From Psychroserpens luteolus (GTDB lineage Bacteria > Bacteroidota > Bacteroidia > Flavobacteriales > Flavobacteriaceae): 64,000 bases of DNA. The notes beneath the pieces are model-generated. The model worked only from the letters and a program-made list of their open reading frames with translations, ran no database searches and was not told the DNA's origin. Both the position numbers and the translations under genes were made by a program. This document shows, piece after piece, positions 1 to 7,669 of this stretch (its first letter is position 1; each line of letters starts with the position of its first letter). The DNA is taken from assembly GCF_021032705.1 (NCBI RefSeq), contig NZ_JAHVXI010000005.1, positions 124,001-188,000 on the forward strand, read 5' to 3'.

Positions 1-327
1 AGTAATCTTTTTAAAGAAGGCTTCATCCTTGAGCTCTTTTTCTCCAATTTCAACCATATAAATAAGCACATCGGCATCTTCAAAAGCCGATTTTACAAAA
101 TCCATCATAGATTCTTGTAATTCATAAGCTGGTTTAATAATACCAGGTGTATCACTTAAGATCACTTGGAAATTATCACCATTTACAATTCCTAAAATAC
201 GATGCCTTGTCGTTTGTGCTTTAGATGTAATAATAGATAACTTTTCTCCAATAAAAGCATTCATCAAGGTAGATTTCCCAACATTTGGATTACCTATTAT
301 ATTTACAAAACCTGCTTTATGACTCAT
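1..327 (-). CDS. era: GTPase Era, partial (N-terminal part)
   Basis: Era is a ribosome-associated GTPase that binds 16S rRNA and helps 30S assembly. The minus-strand frame starts at ATG 327 and runs off the left edge. The visible 109 residues contain the G1 P-loop GNPNVGKST, the Era-type switch region TTRHRILG and the G3 motif DTPG. The KH RNA-binding domain lies outside the window. A TAnnTTTG-type -7 box (TAACTTTG, 357-350 on the minus strand) sits about 22 nt upstream. The family call rests on the GTPase motifs plus the TTRHR switch. Confidence 0.93.
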   Translation of the reverse strand, partial: MSHKAGFVNIIGNPNVGKSTLMNAFIGEKLSIITSKAQTTRHRILGIVNGDNFQVILSDTPGIIKPAYELQESMMDFVKSAFEDADVLIYMVEIGEKELKDEAFFKKIT

Positions 328-457
328 TATATTCTTATTAAATAGGCTACAAAGTTACGACCTTTAATACTTAATCTATTATAAGATCGCAATTAACCTA
401 TAGAATGGTCTGCAAATTAATGCAAGATTTGTCATACAGTCTAAAACTACATTTTTT

Positions 458-465
458 TACATTTG
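458..465 (+). promoter_or_regulatory. -7 promoter box upstream of AraC gene
   Basis: TACATTTG matches the Bacteroidota -7 consensus TAnnTTTG and ends 4 nt before the ATG at 470, so the transcript would be nearly leaderless. I found no TTG at the usual 17-23 nt spacing upstream, so this is a weak call. Confidence 0.35.
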
Positions 466-469
466 ATTT

Positions 470-1084
470 ATGGATAGGCGCATAAAAAAAGCTTTAGACT
501 ATATAGAAAGTAACTTATCATTACAACTTACGCTAGGTGATTTGGCAAACGTATCATGCATGTCTGCTAGTAATTTTCATCGTGTTTTTAAAAAAGAAAC
601 TGGCAGAACCCCTTTTAAATTTGCAGAAGAGATCAAAATGAAAAAAGCATATACTATGCTCATTTCAGGATCTTACAAGATTCATGAACTAACCGAAGCC
701 TTTGGTTATCAAGATTATGAAACCTTTACTAGAGCGTTTAAAAAATATTACGCTTTGGCGCCAGACGATTTAAAAGCGATTGCTCAAAAGATCAAATCTG
801 AAATGCAGGTTGGACCAGATGGTTTTATTATTAAAATATTTGAAGTTGACAGTATTGACGACATTAAAGAAAACATAGAACGTATGATTCTGAATTTAAA
901 GTCCCACATCAAAGAAAAAGGGTATTCAAACGAAGATATAGCCAAAGCTAAGGTTATGTCTATCATGCCGAAAATTGAAAATAGTTTACCAAATGAGAAC
1001 ACTATAAAAAACAAGTTCGTTATTACTGAAAATGAAAAAATTTGGAAAACCCTTTTAAACTTAGATCGACATGGAAAGCACTAA
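470..1084 (+). CDS. AraC family transcriptional regulator
   Basis: This is a 204-residue protein with the AraC/XylS DNA-binding domain at its N terminus (about residues 5-105). Two helix-turn-helix units are visible: LGDLANVSCMSASNFHRVFK and IHELTEAFGYQDYETFTRAFK, the latter ending near the usual FKKYY-P signature. Residues 110-204 are not recognisable and may be a ligand-sensing or spacer region. The 3' end overlaps the next gene by 14 nt, so the two are probably co-transcribed and translationally coupled. The regulated genes cannot be told from sequence. Confidence 0.85.
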   Translation: MDRRIKKALDYIESNLSLQLTLGDLANVSCMSASNFHRVFKKETGRTPFKFAEEIKMKKAYTMLISGSYKIHELTEAFGYQDYETFTRAFKKYYALAPDDLKAIAQKIKSEMQVGPDGFIIKIFEVDSIDDIKENIERMILNLKSHIKEKGYSNEDIAKAKVMSIMPKIENSLPNENTIKNKFVITENEKIWKTLLNLDRHGKH

Positions 1085-1775
1085 TTTATATCATATTGCT
1101 GCGGCGATAGTTGGAGTTATATTTCCATTATATGCCATTTTGAACGGAAAGAAAGCAAGGCAACTGCTTATTGAAGATCCAAGTGCTAAAATTCTGGTCT
1201 TTCGTCAGACTGGTATCATTCTTATCATCTTGACAACTATATCTCTTTTGTCATTTCTGTTAAACAACAAAAGTCTAGATCTTATTGGATTAAATTTTAT
1301 CAATACACCGTTATGGGTTATTGGATTATTTGGACTATCATTTTTGATTTTATTTGTTCTTAAGTCTGTAAAACTAAATGAAACTACAGCAAAGAAATTT
1401 TATAAGACCAATAAGGAGATCTCTTTTTTGATGCCAAATACAACACCTGAACTTAACATCACTATTATTGTTTCATTTATAGCTGGTATTTGTGAAGAAA
1501 TTATATACCGAGGATTTCTATTTTGGTATTTGCACCAGTATATGTCATTAGTTCCTGCGATGATACTTGCCAATCTTCCTTTTGCTCTAGGTCACTTAAC
1601 TACTACTGGGAAGAAGAATACATTTGGAGCCTTTATTCTTGCATTTATTTTTTCTGGTGCTTACTTTTTAACCAACTCACTATGGCTCCCTATTTTACTT
1701 CATATTATCGTCGATTTATATGCGATGGTTTTTGCTTACAAATCGTATCAGATTCTAAATGCAGCCGATAATTAA
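1071..1775 (+). CDS. CPBP family intramembrane metalloprotease
   Basis: A 234-residue polytopic membrane protein. The CPBP (Abi/CAAX protease-like) motifs are present in order: the EExxxR box as CEEIIYRGFL near residue 143, the FxxxH box as FALGHL near 171, and the HxxxD box as HIIVD near 212. These residues build the metal site of the Rce1-like glutamic protease fold. It starts inside the AraC gene (14-nt overlap), so the pair forms an operon. Its substrate is unknown; bacterial members act in prenyl-protein-like processing, bacteriocin immunity or stress signalling. Confidence 0.87.
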   Translation: MESTNLYHIAAAIVGVIFPLYAILNGKKARQLLIEDPSAKILVFRQTGIILIILTTISLLSFLLNNKSLDLIGLNFINTPLWVIGLFGLSFLILFVLKSVKLNETTAKKFYKTNKEISFLMPNTTPELNITIIVSFIAGICEEIIYRGFLFWYLHQYMSLVPAMILANLPFALGHLTTTGKKNTFGAFILAFIFSGAYFLTNSLWLPILLHIIVDLYAMVFAYKSYQILNAADN

Positions 1776-1784
1776 TTGTAGATA

Positions 1785-2243
1785 CTAGGAACGTGGTTTA
1801 GCCAATTGCCTATCGTACATCACAATACTTCCAGCCACAGATACATTAAGGCTTAATTGTGATTTAAATTTCACCAGGAAATGACTTTTCTCAATGGCCT
1901 TATGTGACAGTCCATGATCTTCGGCGCCTAACAAATATACGCAGCGTCTTGGATGATTAAAGGTTTCTAGATCTTTAGCTTCATCTGTAAGCTCTACACC
2001 AACAATACGAGCGCCTTTTGGTAAGTTTTTATAGAATTCATCAAAATTCTCATAATGGAAATACGGCATAGACTTCACAGCATTATGCGTGTCGCTAGAT
2101 TGCTTAGCGTAACGATTTCCGATGGTAAAAATAAAACTAGCACCTAGATTTTGAGCAGAACGCCAAAGCACACCAAGGTTCTCAGGTGTTTTTCCATTTT
2201 GAATACCGATTCCGAAGAATTCATTTTCAAAGTTGTTAATCAT
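1785..2243 (-). CDS. SpoU/TrmH-family RNA 2'-O-methyltransferase
   Basis: A 152-residue SAM-dependent 2'-O-methyltransferase of the SPOUT fold. The three SpoU motifs are visible: NLGVLWRSAQNLGA (motif 1, with the conserved Asn and Arg), VYLLGAEDHGLS (motif 2) and LNVSVAGSIVMYD (motif 3). I start it at ATG 2243; the frame is open to 2279, but the added residues are a hydrophobic, non-conserved leader. It lacks the N-terminal RNA-binding extension of RlmB, so a tRNA target is more likely. It is convergent with the upstream CPBP gene, 9 nt apart. Confidence 0.85.
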   Translation of the reverse strand: MINNFENEFFGIGIQNGKTPENLGVLWRSAQNLGASFIFTIGNRYAKQSSDTHNAVKSMPYFHYENFDEFYKNLPKGARIVGVELTDEAKDLETFNHPRRCVYLLGAEDHGLSHKAIEKSHFLVKFKSQLSLNVSVAGSIVMYDRQLAKPRS

Positions 2244-2434
2244 GGTACAAAAATAAAAAAGCCCAAACCAAATTATCAAAGAATAAAGTAAATATATTAA
2301 TCTCTATCTTTAATACCCACGATTTAAGAAACACCTTTATATCTTATTTTATAACATGAGATAAACTAAGAAACTCGTTTAAAAAAATATTAACATTTTT
2401 TTAAATTTTAGATTTTAAATTGCCATAAAAAACG

Positions 2435-3313
2435 ATGAGATCATTTATCTACCTATTGTTATTAACTTTGCCATTTTTTATTTCTGATAGTTCTTACGCT
2501 CAAAATAAAATTGCATATCTAACTAATGAATCTGGTAATTTCGATATTTTTATTATTGATGAAAATGGCAATAATAAACAGCAACTTACTACGAACAAAG
2601 GTTGGGATTGGTCTCCAAAATGGAACGCAGAGTTACAGGCAATTATTTATAATTCTAATGATACTTTGAATAAATTTTCCATAAAGTTGATCAGCATCAA
2701 TGGAACGGAAAAAAAATTGGACACCAAAGGAATGGAAGAATTTATACTCTCCCCAAATGGAACAAAAGTACTCTACACCTTAAAGGATAATAACAATAGA
2801 TATATAGGTGTTTTTGACCTTGTCAAAAGTACAAACAGACTCCTTGTTTCTAATCCTTCCTATAATGGAAGACCTGATTGGTCGCCCAATGGAGATTACT
2901 TTAGTTTTATTTCGGATAGAGATGGAAATAACGAGTTGTATGTTTATGACTTTAAAAAAGCCGCTTCAAAAAGATTGACAAACTCGAAGAAAAGTGAGAA
3001 ATATACATCTTGGATGCCAGATTCAAGGGCTATTGTTTATACTTATCACTATTCTGATGAAAGGAACAATGAGCACAACGATATTTTTTCTGTGAATCTT
3101 AAAACCAATAAAAAAAATCAGATAACCAACAACGAAAAATTTTACCAAGAAATTGATGTTTCTCCAGACGGAAAGAAAATAGTTTTCCACGCCAAACGTA
3201 ATAGTAAAGACCAACTTTACACTATAGATATAAGTGGAAAAAATGAAAAACAAATTACCACATCACAAGCCTATCATGGCGAACCAGAATGGGTGTCAAT
3301 AAAAAAGCAGTAA
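2435..3313 (+). CDS. Secreted PD40/TolB-like beta-propeller protein
   Basis: A 292-residue protein with a signal peptide (residues 1-22, ending SYA). The mature part is a run of WD40-like PD40 repeats, each with the pattern WSPxGxxxxFxSxRxGxxxLY, for example PDWSPNGDYFSFISDRDGNNE and SPDGKKIVFHAKRNS. It resembles the propeller of TolB but has no TolB N-terminal domain. A periplasmic or outer-membrane scaffold role is likely. Its stop lies 3 nt from the start of the VOC gene, so they may share a transcript. Confidence 0.82.
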   Translation: MRSFIYLLLLTLPFFISDSSYAQNKIAYLTNESGNFDIFIIDENGNNKQQLTTNKGWDWSPKWNAELQAIIYNSNDTLNKFSIKLISINGTEKKLDTKGMEEFILSPNGTKVLYTLKDNNNRYIGVFDLVKSTNRLLVSNPSYNGRPDWSPNGDYFSFISDRDGNNELYVYDFKKAASKRLTNSKKSEKYTSWMPDSRAIVYTYHYSDERNNEHNDIFSVNLKTNKKNQITNNEKFYQEIDVSPDGKKIVFHAKRNSKDQLYTIDISGKNEKQITTSQAYHGEPEWVSIKKQ

Positions 3314-3316
3314 TAA

Positions 3317-3709
3317 ATGAAGTTGACAAAAAACAGATATGTATTAGCTGTACATGACTTAGAAAAATCGGCAAAATACTATTCAGAAGTATTAGCCTTT
3401 GACGTATACAACATTGATGATCCAGGATGGCGTTTTGCAGAAAGAGATAATTGCATGCTCATGTTAGGTGAATGTAAAGATGCTATCCCTCATTCTAAAT
3501 TGGGTGATCACGCTTATTTCGCCTATATAGAAGTTGAAGACATCGATTTGCTATATGAAGAGTTTGCATCAAAAGGAGCACAAATTCGTCATACTCCAGA
3601 AGACAAGCCTTGGGGAATGCGTGAATTTCCTTTAAAAACTATTGATGGACATAGAATTACTTTTGGTATGGTATTAGATTCTAACGAAAAAACAGAAAGA
3701 GTTGGTTAA
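3317..3709 (+). CDS. VOC family (glyoxalase/bleomycin-resistance-like) protein
   Basis: A 130-residue protein with the two beta-alpha-beta-beta-beta units of the vicinal oxygen chelate fold. The N-terminal signature VLAVHDLEKSAKYYSEVLAF and the C-terminal IDGHRITFGM are typical. The family covers glyoxalases, dioxygenases and antibiotic-binding proteins; nothing in the sequence picks one. It begins 3 nt after the PD40 gene. Confidence 0.8.
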   Translation: MKLTKNRYVLAVHDLEKSAKYYSEVLAFDVYNIDDPGWRFAERDNCMLMLGECKDAIPHSKLGDHAYFAYIEVEDIDLLYEEFASKGAQIRHTPEDKPWGMREFPLKTIDGHRITFGMVLDSNEKTERVG

Positions 3710-3748
3710 TGGACATCTAAAAACAATTTACCACTACAGTCTAGTTTT

Positions 3749-4870
3749 CTAAGGATTTTCTGAATATTTTTTAATGTACTGTTTTGGCGTCAAACCTATG
3801 TGCTTTTTAAATACCCTATAAAAAGAACTATTACTTTTAAAGCCCGCTTTTTCTCCAATGGCAAAAAGGGTTAAGTTTTCATTTTCATTACTTAGAAGTG
3901 TAATTTTTAGCTCTTCAATTCTAAAACGGTTTACATAATCAAAAAAATTCATTTCTTTTTGAGAGTTTATTGCTGCCGATATTTCATGTAAAGATAAGTC
4001 AATTGAATTAGCAACATCTGCAAGTTTCAAGTCCTGGTTCTTATAGAGCTTTTCAGTATTCATGTGCTTATCGATTCTTTCAATTATAGATTTATGATGG
4101 GTCTCTTTCTTTAGACTCCTCTCTTTTTCATCTTTAGTAAGTGATTTTGAATTTTGCATATTTATAGAATCTAAACCGACTGTTGTTAGATACAATTGAG
4201 CCAATAAAATAAGCATCACAAACAACAATAATGTATATGCGAAGGCACTATTTCCCTTTAATCCAAAATTGTCAAAAAAGAAATAGCTGGAGCAATTTAC
4301 TAAGGCAAACAAGGCAATAAGTAAATACAAAACTTGAAATCGTTTGTTTTTCAATAACTGCGTAAAATCTGATTCTGAGTGACCAATTTCTATATGGCGC
4401 TTTCTTAAAACCAAATACCCGAGAATAGTATAAATAGCAATATGCAACACATATAAATAGAGTCTAAAGTCACGTAAAGTTGCACCAGGAAGTGCAAAAT
4501 ATTCTTGAAGAATCTCAATTTTTTCTGTCTTTGACTTTATATAAAATGGTAATAACCTTATATAAATCAATGGTACTAACCAAAAGTGCAATACATCATA
4601 TCTAGACAATTTAGTCTTTACTTGAAGGTAAAACAGTGGTCCTATAGCAAATAATAAAGGTCCTGTTACCCATGTAAGATGAGGATATTTAAGGTATAAA
4701 GCATTAAGCTCAAAAAAAGCGAACAATATGCATAAAGAGACAATTAATAGCGACAAAGGAAGATAAAATCGCTTTCTTCCTCTTAGAGCTTGTATTAGAT
4801 AATACAAACCTATATTACCTGCACTAAATGAAGAACAGAGAAGAAGTATATTGTATAGATCGAATTTCAA
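3749..4870 (-). CDS. Membrane-anchored AraC family regulator
   Basis: A 373-residue protein with about seven hydrophobic helices in residues 1-235 and an AraC-type double helix-turn-helix at the C terminus (about 265-370). The second HTH reads LFAIGEKAGFKSNSSFYRVFK and is followed by the GLTPKQY signature. Bacteroidota have many regulators with this 7TM-AraC layout; they are thought to sense a signal at the inner membrane. The neighbouring minus-strand VOC gene (4983-5357) is a possible target, by proximity only. Confidence 0.85.
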   Translation of the reverse strand: MKFDLYNILLLCSSFSAGNIGLYYLIQALRGRKRFYLPLSLLIVSLCILFAFFELNALYLKYPHLTWVTGPLLFAIGPLFYLQVKTKLSRYDVLHFWLVPLIYIRLLPFYIKSKTEKIEILQEYFALPGATLRDFRLYLYVLHIAIYTILGYLVLRKRHIEIGHSESDFTQLLKNKRFQVLYLLIALFALVNCSSYFFFDNFGLKGNSAFAYTLLLFVMLILLAQLYLTTVGLDSINMQNSKSLTKDEKERSLKKETHHKSIIERIDKHMNTEKLYKNQDLKLADVANSIDLSLHEISAAINSQKEMNFFDYVNRFRIEELKITLLSNENENLTLFAIGEKAGFKSNSSFYRVFKKHIGLTPKQYIKKYSENP

Positions 4871-4982
4871 ATTATAAAAATATCTAAAATACTTTTAATA
4901 AAAAAAAGCACATGATTGTTTTCATTGGAGCGAGAGGATTGTGAAGAAACTTGAGAAACATACTGTTACTTTAAGAATAAAC

Positions 4983-5357
4983 TCAATTGTTCGTATTTAT
5001 GCTTTGGCCAAATACCAGTTTATTATTATCAGGATCTGAAATCACAAATTCATTCATCCCATAATCGGTTGAACTGAGTTTTTCTTCAAAAATCACCTCA
5101 TTATTTACATATTCCTGATATACTAATCTAATGTTATAACAGAAAATATAAACTGATGCATTATCCAAATCCAGCGGATTTTTACTTAAAGTAAGGTTTA
5201 TCGTAATTTCATCTCTTTTTAATACGGCATAACTGGCAGGCTCGTCCCATTTAAATACACAAGAAAAGTCTAGCTTTGAAGTATAGTAAATAATGCTATC
5301 TTCTACACTTGACACAGGAAGAATAGTAGCTTGATGTGATAGGAGTTTTTGTTGCAT
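4983..5357 (-). CDS. VOC family (bleomycin-resistance-like) protein
   Basis: A 124-residue VOC-fold protein. The opening LPVSSVEDSIIYYTSKLDFS and the closing ISDPDNNKLVFGQS resemble bleomycin-binding and lactoylglutathione-lyase-like proteins. The closing Asp-Pro-Asp-x-Asn turn is typical of the second VOC repeat. It differs clearly from the VOC gene at 3317, so the two are not recent duplicates. Function is unassigned. Confidence 0.75.
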   Translation of the reverse strand: MQQKLLSHQATILPVSSVEDSIIYYTSKLDFSCVFKWDEPASYAVLKRDEITINLTLSKNPLDLDNASVYIFCYNIRLVYQEYVNNEVIFEEKLSSTDYGMNEFVISDPDNNKLVFGQSINTNN

Positions 5358-5531
5358 TTTTTAATTATCTACAGCGCGCTTTTTTATGTTGAGTAATTTA
5401 CTAATACCCAATCCAATTAATACTTCCAAAAAACAGTTTTTCAGTGTCAACTTATAAAATAAGATAAATACATTAAATACTGCCTACTATTTCTCGAACT
5501 GTTTTGTTTTATAAATTAGGGCATAGGTAAT

Positions 5532-5909
5532 CTAACTTTCCATATAATCCTGCCATTTCACCAATACATATTTTGTTGTATTACCTTCTTTCTTTTTTAA
5601 AAATCCGTATTCGTATGCAAATAGATAAACATCTTTTTTACTGTTTTTCCAAAAATGAGTAAAGAAATTGGCGTTAAAACCTTCTTTATGTAAAACAGAA
5701 GCTCTTACTGTAGCTTTACCTGCTTTATTATATTGTTTTAATATTTTACGATTTAGTTTAAGTTGATTATCCACCTTATTGTAAAATCGTGGTGTTTCTG
5801 TTTTCGATTTTTGGTACTGATAAGAACTCTTGCAATGTACATCGCAATATTTTTTATCTGACCTACCTTCTATGACTTTTGAACAATGCAAACAAAACCT
5901 ACTATCCAT
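5532..5909 (-). CDS. Small zinc-ribbon protein divergent from the integrase
   Basis: A 125-residue protein with a probable N-terminal zinc-binding unit CLHC...KKYCDVHC (C-x2-C-x12-C-x3-C) at about residues 6-27, followed by a basic region and an aromatic C terminus. From memory, such short CxxC proteins are common and uncharacterised in Bacteroidota. It is divergently transcribed from the recombinase gene with a 74-nt intergenic region holding a 22-bp near-palindrome, so it could share a regulator with the recombinase or be one. That role is inference only. Confidence 0.7.
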   Translation of the reverse strand: MDSRFCLHCSKVIEGRSDKKYCDVHCKSSYQYQKSKTETPRFYNKVDNQLKLNRKILKQYNKAGKATVRASVLHKEGFNANFFTHFWKNSKKDVYLFAYEYGFLKKKEGNTTKYVLVKWQDYMES

Positions 5910-5918
5910 ATTATAAGT

Positions 5919-5940
5919 GTATGTTATTCGAATAATATAC
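5919..5940. promoter_or_regulatory. Near-perfect 22-bp palindrome, putative operator
   Basis: The arms GTATGTTATTC and GAATAATATAC are reverse complements with one mismatch; the inner 12 bp (TTATTCGAATAA) is perfect. It lies 10 nt from the start of the zinc-ribbon gene and about 44 nt from the start of the recombinase gene, where an operator for both divergent promoters would be placed. It does not match the proteobacterial LexA box that controls class 1 and Vibrio intI genes. Confidence 0.5.
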
Positions 5941-5983
5941 GTATAATATCTTTTTATATAAAATCCTTAATATAAATTACAAT

Positions 5984-7111
5984 ATGAAACCCAACAAATA
6001 TATTACTCTAAAACATTTATTGATCGACAACAAAAAGCATATTGGTTTACAATTTAATTCTGATAAAGTGTTAAACACTTTAGTTAAGAACTTAAAAAAT
6101 TTAGAGTGGAGCCATAAACATGACATGTTTTGCTTACTAAACAACAAACGTAACCTAGACTCTATTTTTTCATTATTTAAAGGTATTGCATGGGTAAATA
6201 CTAATTACTTTTTTGATAAATCCAATTCTAAAAACCTTGATGAAAAATTTGATTTGCAATGGTTTAGAAAAAGAAAAAGACCTAGCAACTATAAAACTTG
6301 TCCTGAATCGTTCTTAGATAAACTCGAAATAAAACGCTATGCTAATAATACAGTTAGAACATATGTATCCTGCTTTGAACGATTTATAAATTATTATCCA
6401 GATAAAAACATTGAAAGCTTAAACGAAACAGATGTCCGTGAATACTTAAGAGTCTTAATTCAAAATAATCGATCTAATTCGTACATTAACCAGAGTATCA
6501 ATAGCATAAAATTTTACTACGAAATTGTATTAGGTATGCCAAACAGATTTTATAAGATTGAACGTCCTAGAAAAGAAAAAAAATTACCAACTGTATTATC
6601 ACCTTCTGAAGCAAAGGCACTTATTAATGCTACAAACAATATAAAACACAGATGCATAGTTTCTCTCTTATATTCTGCAGGATTAAGGCGAAGTGAACTT
6701 ATTAATCTTAAACCAATTGACATTGATAGTAAACGGATGCTTATTAAGGTAAATGATGCTAAGGGGAAGAAAGACAGATTGACACTTTTAGCACAATCTA
6801 CATTAAAGGATCTTAGACTATATTATAAAGAATTTAGACCGAAAAACTATTTATTTGAGGGTCAAAAGAATGAAAAATACAGTACAACAAGTATTGCAAA
6901 AATCATCGCAAATGCAGTTACAAAAACACGAATTAAAAAGCACGTTACTGCTCATACTCTCAGACATAGTTTTGCTACACATCTTTTAGAAAATGGCACT
7001 GACTTGAGGTACATACAATTGTTATTGGGACATAGTTCTACCAAGACTACAGAAATTTACACGCATGTTGCATCAAACAATTTTATTTCTATTAAAAACC
7101 CATTAGATTAG
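5984..7111 (+). CDS. Tyrosine recombinase of the cassette array (integron-integrase-like)
   Basis: A 375-residue site-specific recombinase. The full catalytic set is present: Arg235 (GLRRSEL), Lys260 (DAKGKKDR), His324 and Arg327 (HTLRHSF), His350 (LLGHSS) and nucleophile Tyr359 (EIYTHV). Residues about 105-195 form the SAM-like core-binding domain. Residues 1-95 are an extra N-terminal domain. The C terminus KNPLD recalls the SPLD end of IntI proteins, but the roughly 20-residue IntI-specific insertion between the Lys strand and the HxxR box is absent. The gene sits directly upstream of 13 cassettes with attC-like sites and points the same way as they do, so it is the likely cassette recombinase. 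That activity is inferred. Confidence 0.88.
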   Translation: MKPNKYITLKHLLIDNKKHIGLQFNSDKVLNTLVKNLKNLEWSHKHDMFCLLNNKRNLDSIFSLFKGIAWVNTNYFFDKSNSKNLDEKFDLQWFRKRKRPSNYKTCPESFLDKLEIKRYANNTVRTYVSCFERFINYYPDKNIESLNETDVREYLRVLIQNNRSNSYINQSINSIKFYYEIVLGMPNRFYKIERPRKEKKLPTVLSPSEAKALINATNNIKHRCIVSLLYSAGLRRSELINLKPIDIDSKRMLIKVNDAKGKKDRLTLLAQSTLKDLRLYYKEFRPKNYLFEGQKNEKYSTTSIAKIIANAVTKTRIKKHVTAHTLRHSFATHLLENGTDLRYIQLLLGHSSTKTTEIYTHVASNNFISIKNPLD

Positions 7112-7178
7112 CAAGAATAATATGTACATTTAGTCATGTAAAATATAGTGGGTATAAAAACAATACGTTTATCCACTT

Positions 7179-7185
7179 GTTGTAC
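7179..7185 (+). other. attI-like core site (GTTGTAC), left end of cassette array
   Basis: GTTGTAC lies 68 nt after the recombinase stop codon. The bases after its G (TTGTACAC) are the reverse complement of the R'' arm that ends cassette 1 (GTGTACAA, 11850-11857), so cassette 1 was joined here. The sequence to its left lacks the long hairpin of the attC sites, as expected for an attI-type primary site. Confidence 0.6.
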
Positions 7186-7212
7186 ACAAGCTCTGAAAAG
7201 CCAACCGCACAG

Positions 7213-7259
7213 TCAAGCACATTTCATTTTGCTCGTGCCTCACAAAATAAAAAGAGCTT
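7213..7259. repeat. 47-bp palindromic repeat, copy 1 (head of cassette 1)
   Basis: This copy differs at about one position from the one at 14096-14142 and is similar to 19063-19110. It starts TCAAGCACATTT and ends AAAGAGCTT, with internal arms ATTTTG and CAAAAT. It lies just inside the left end of cassette 1. Confidence 0.7.
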
Positions 7260-7296
7260 GCCTTTTCCCAACGCTTTCCGAAAATAAACCGATAAG

Positions 7297-7330
7297 TTGA
7301 TACAAAAATCGCAATTTATTTTTACATTTG
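7297..7330 (+). promoter_or_regulatory. Promoter of cassette 1 operon
   Basis: TTG (7297-7299) is followed after 23 nt by TACATTTG (7323-7330), fitting the flavobacterial pattern TTG-N17-23-TAnnTTTG. The HTH gene starts 15 nt downstream at ATG 7346. This cassette therefore carries its own promoter. Confidence 0.55.
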
Positions 7331-7345
7331 CTAAAAATAGGTCAA

Positions 7346-7669
7346 ATGACAAGTTTCGGACATTATATCAAAACGGAAAGAGAAAAACGAGAATGGACAC
7401 AGACCGAACTCGGAACAAAAATTGGAATTAATACAAGTGCCATATGCAGAATTGAAAATGGAAGTCAAAAATTCAGTAAGTCTAAACTGAAAAAACTAGC
7501 TGAACTTTTTAAAACTGACATACAAACTATTACGGACTTATTTTTTGCTGATAAATTCGTTAAAGAAGCATTAAAATACAAATGTTCTGATTCTATTTTT
7601 TCAGTTGCAGAGGATACTGCAAACTATTATAGAAATGTGAATGTAAAACAAGGGAAATTAGAATTATGA
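7346..7669 (+). CDS. XRE-family HTH regulator (controller-like) of the R-M operon
   Basis: A 107-residue protein with a Cro/C1-type helix-turn-helix at about residues 5-60 (WTQTELGTKIGINTSAICRI followed by ENGSQ). I use ATG 7346 rather than the in-frame TTG at 7328, which lies inside the -7 box. Its stop overlaps the methyltransferase start by 4 nt (ATGA). Position and fold match the controller proteins of type II restriction-modification operons, which delay nuclease expression until DNA is methylated. The residues after the HTH are not recognised. Confidence 0.8.
   Translation: MTSFGHYIKTEREKREWTQTELGTKIGINTSAICRIENGSQKFSKSKLKKLAELFKTDIQTITDLFFADKFVKEALKYKCSDSIFSVAEDTANYYRNVNVKQGKLEL

Noticed and set aside
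5984-7111. Calling the recombinase a canonical IntI or a XerC/XerD housekeeping enzyme
   Set aside because: The IntI-specific insertion is missing, and XerC/D do not carry the extra N-terminal domain or sit beside attC-like arrays. The neutral label is safer.
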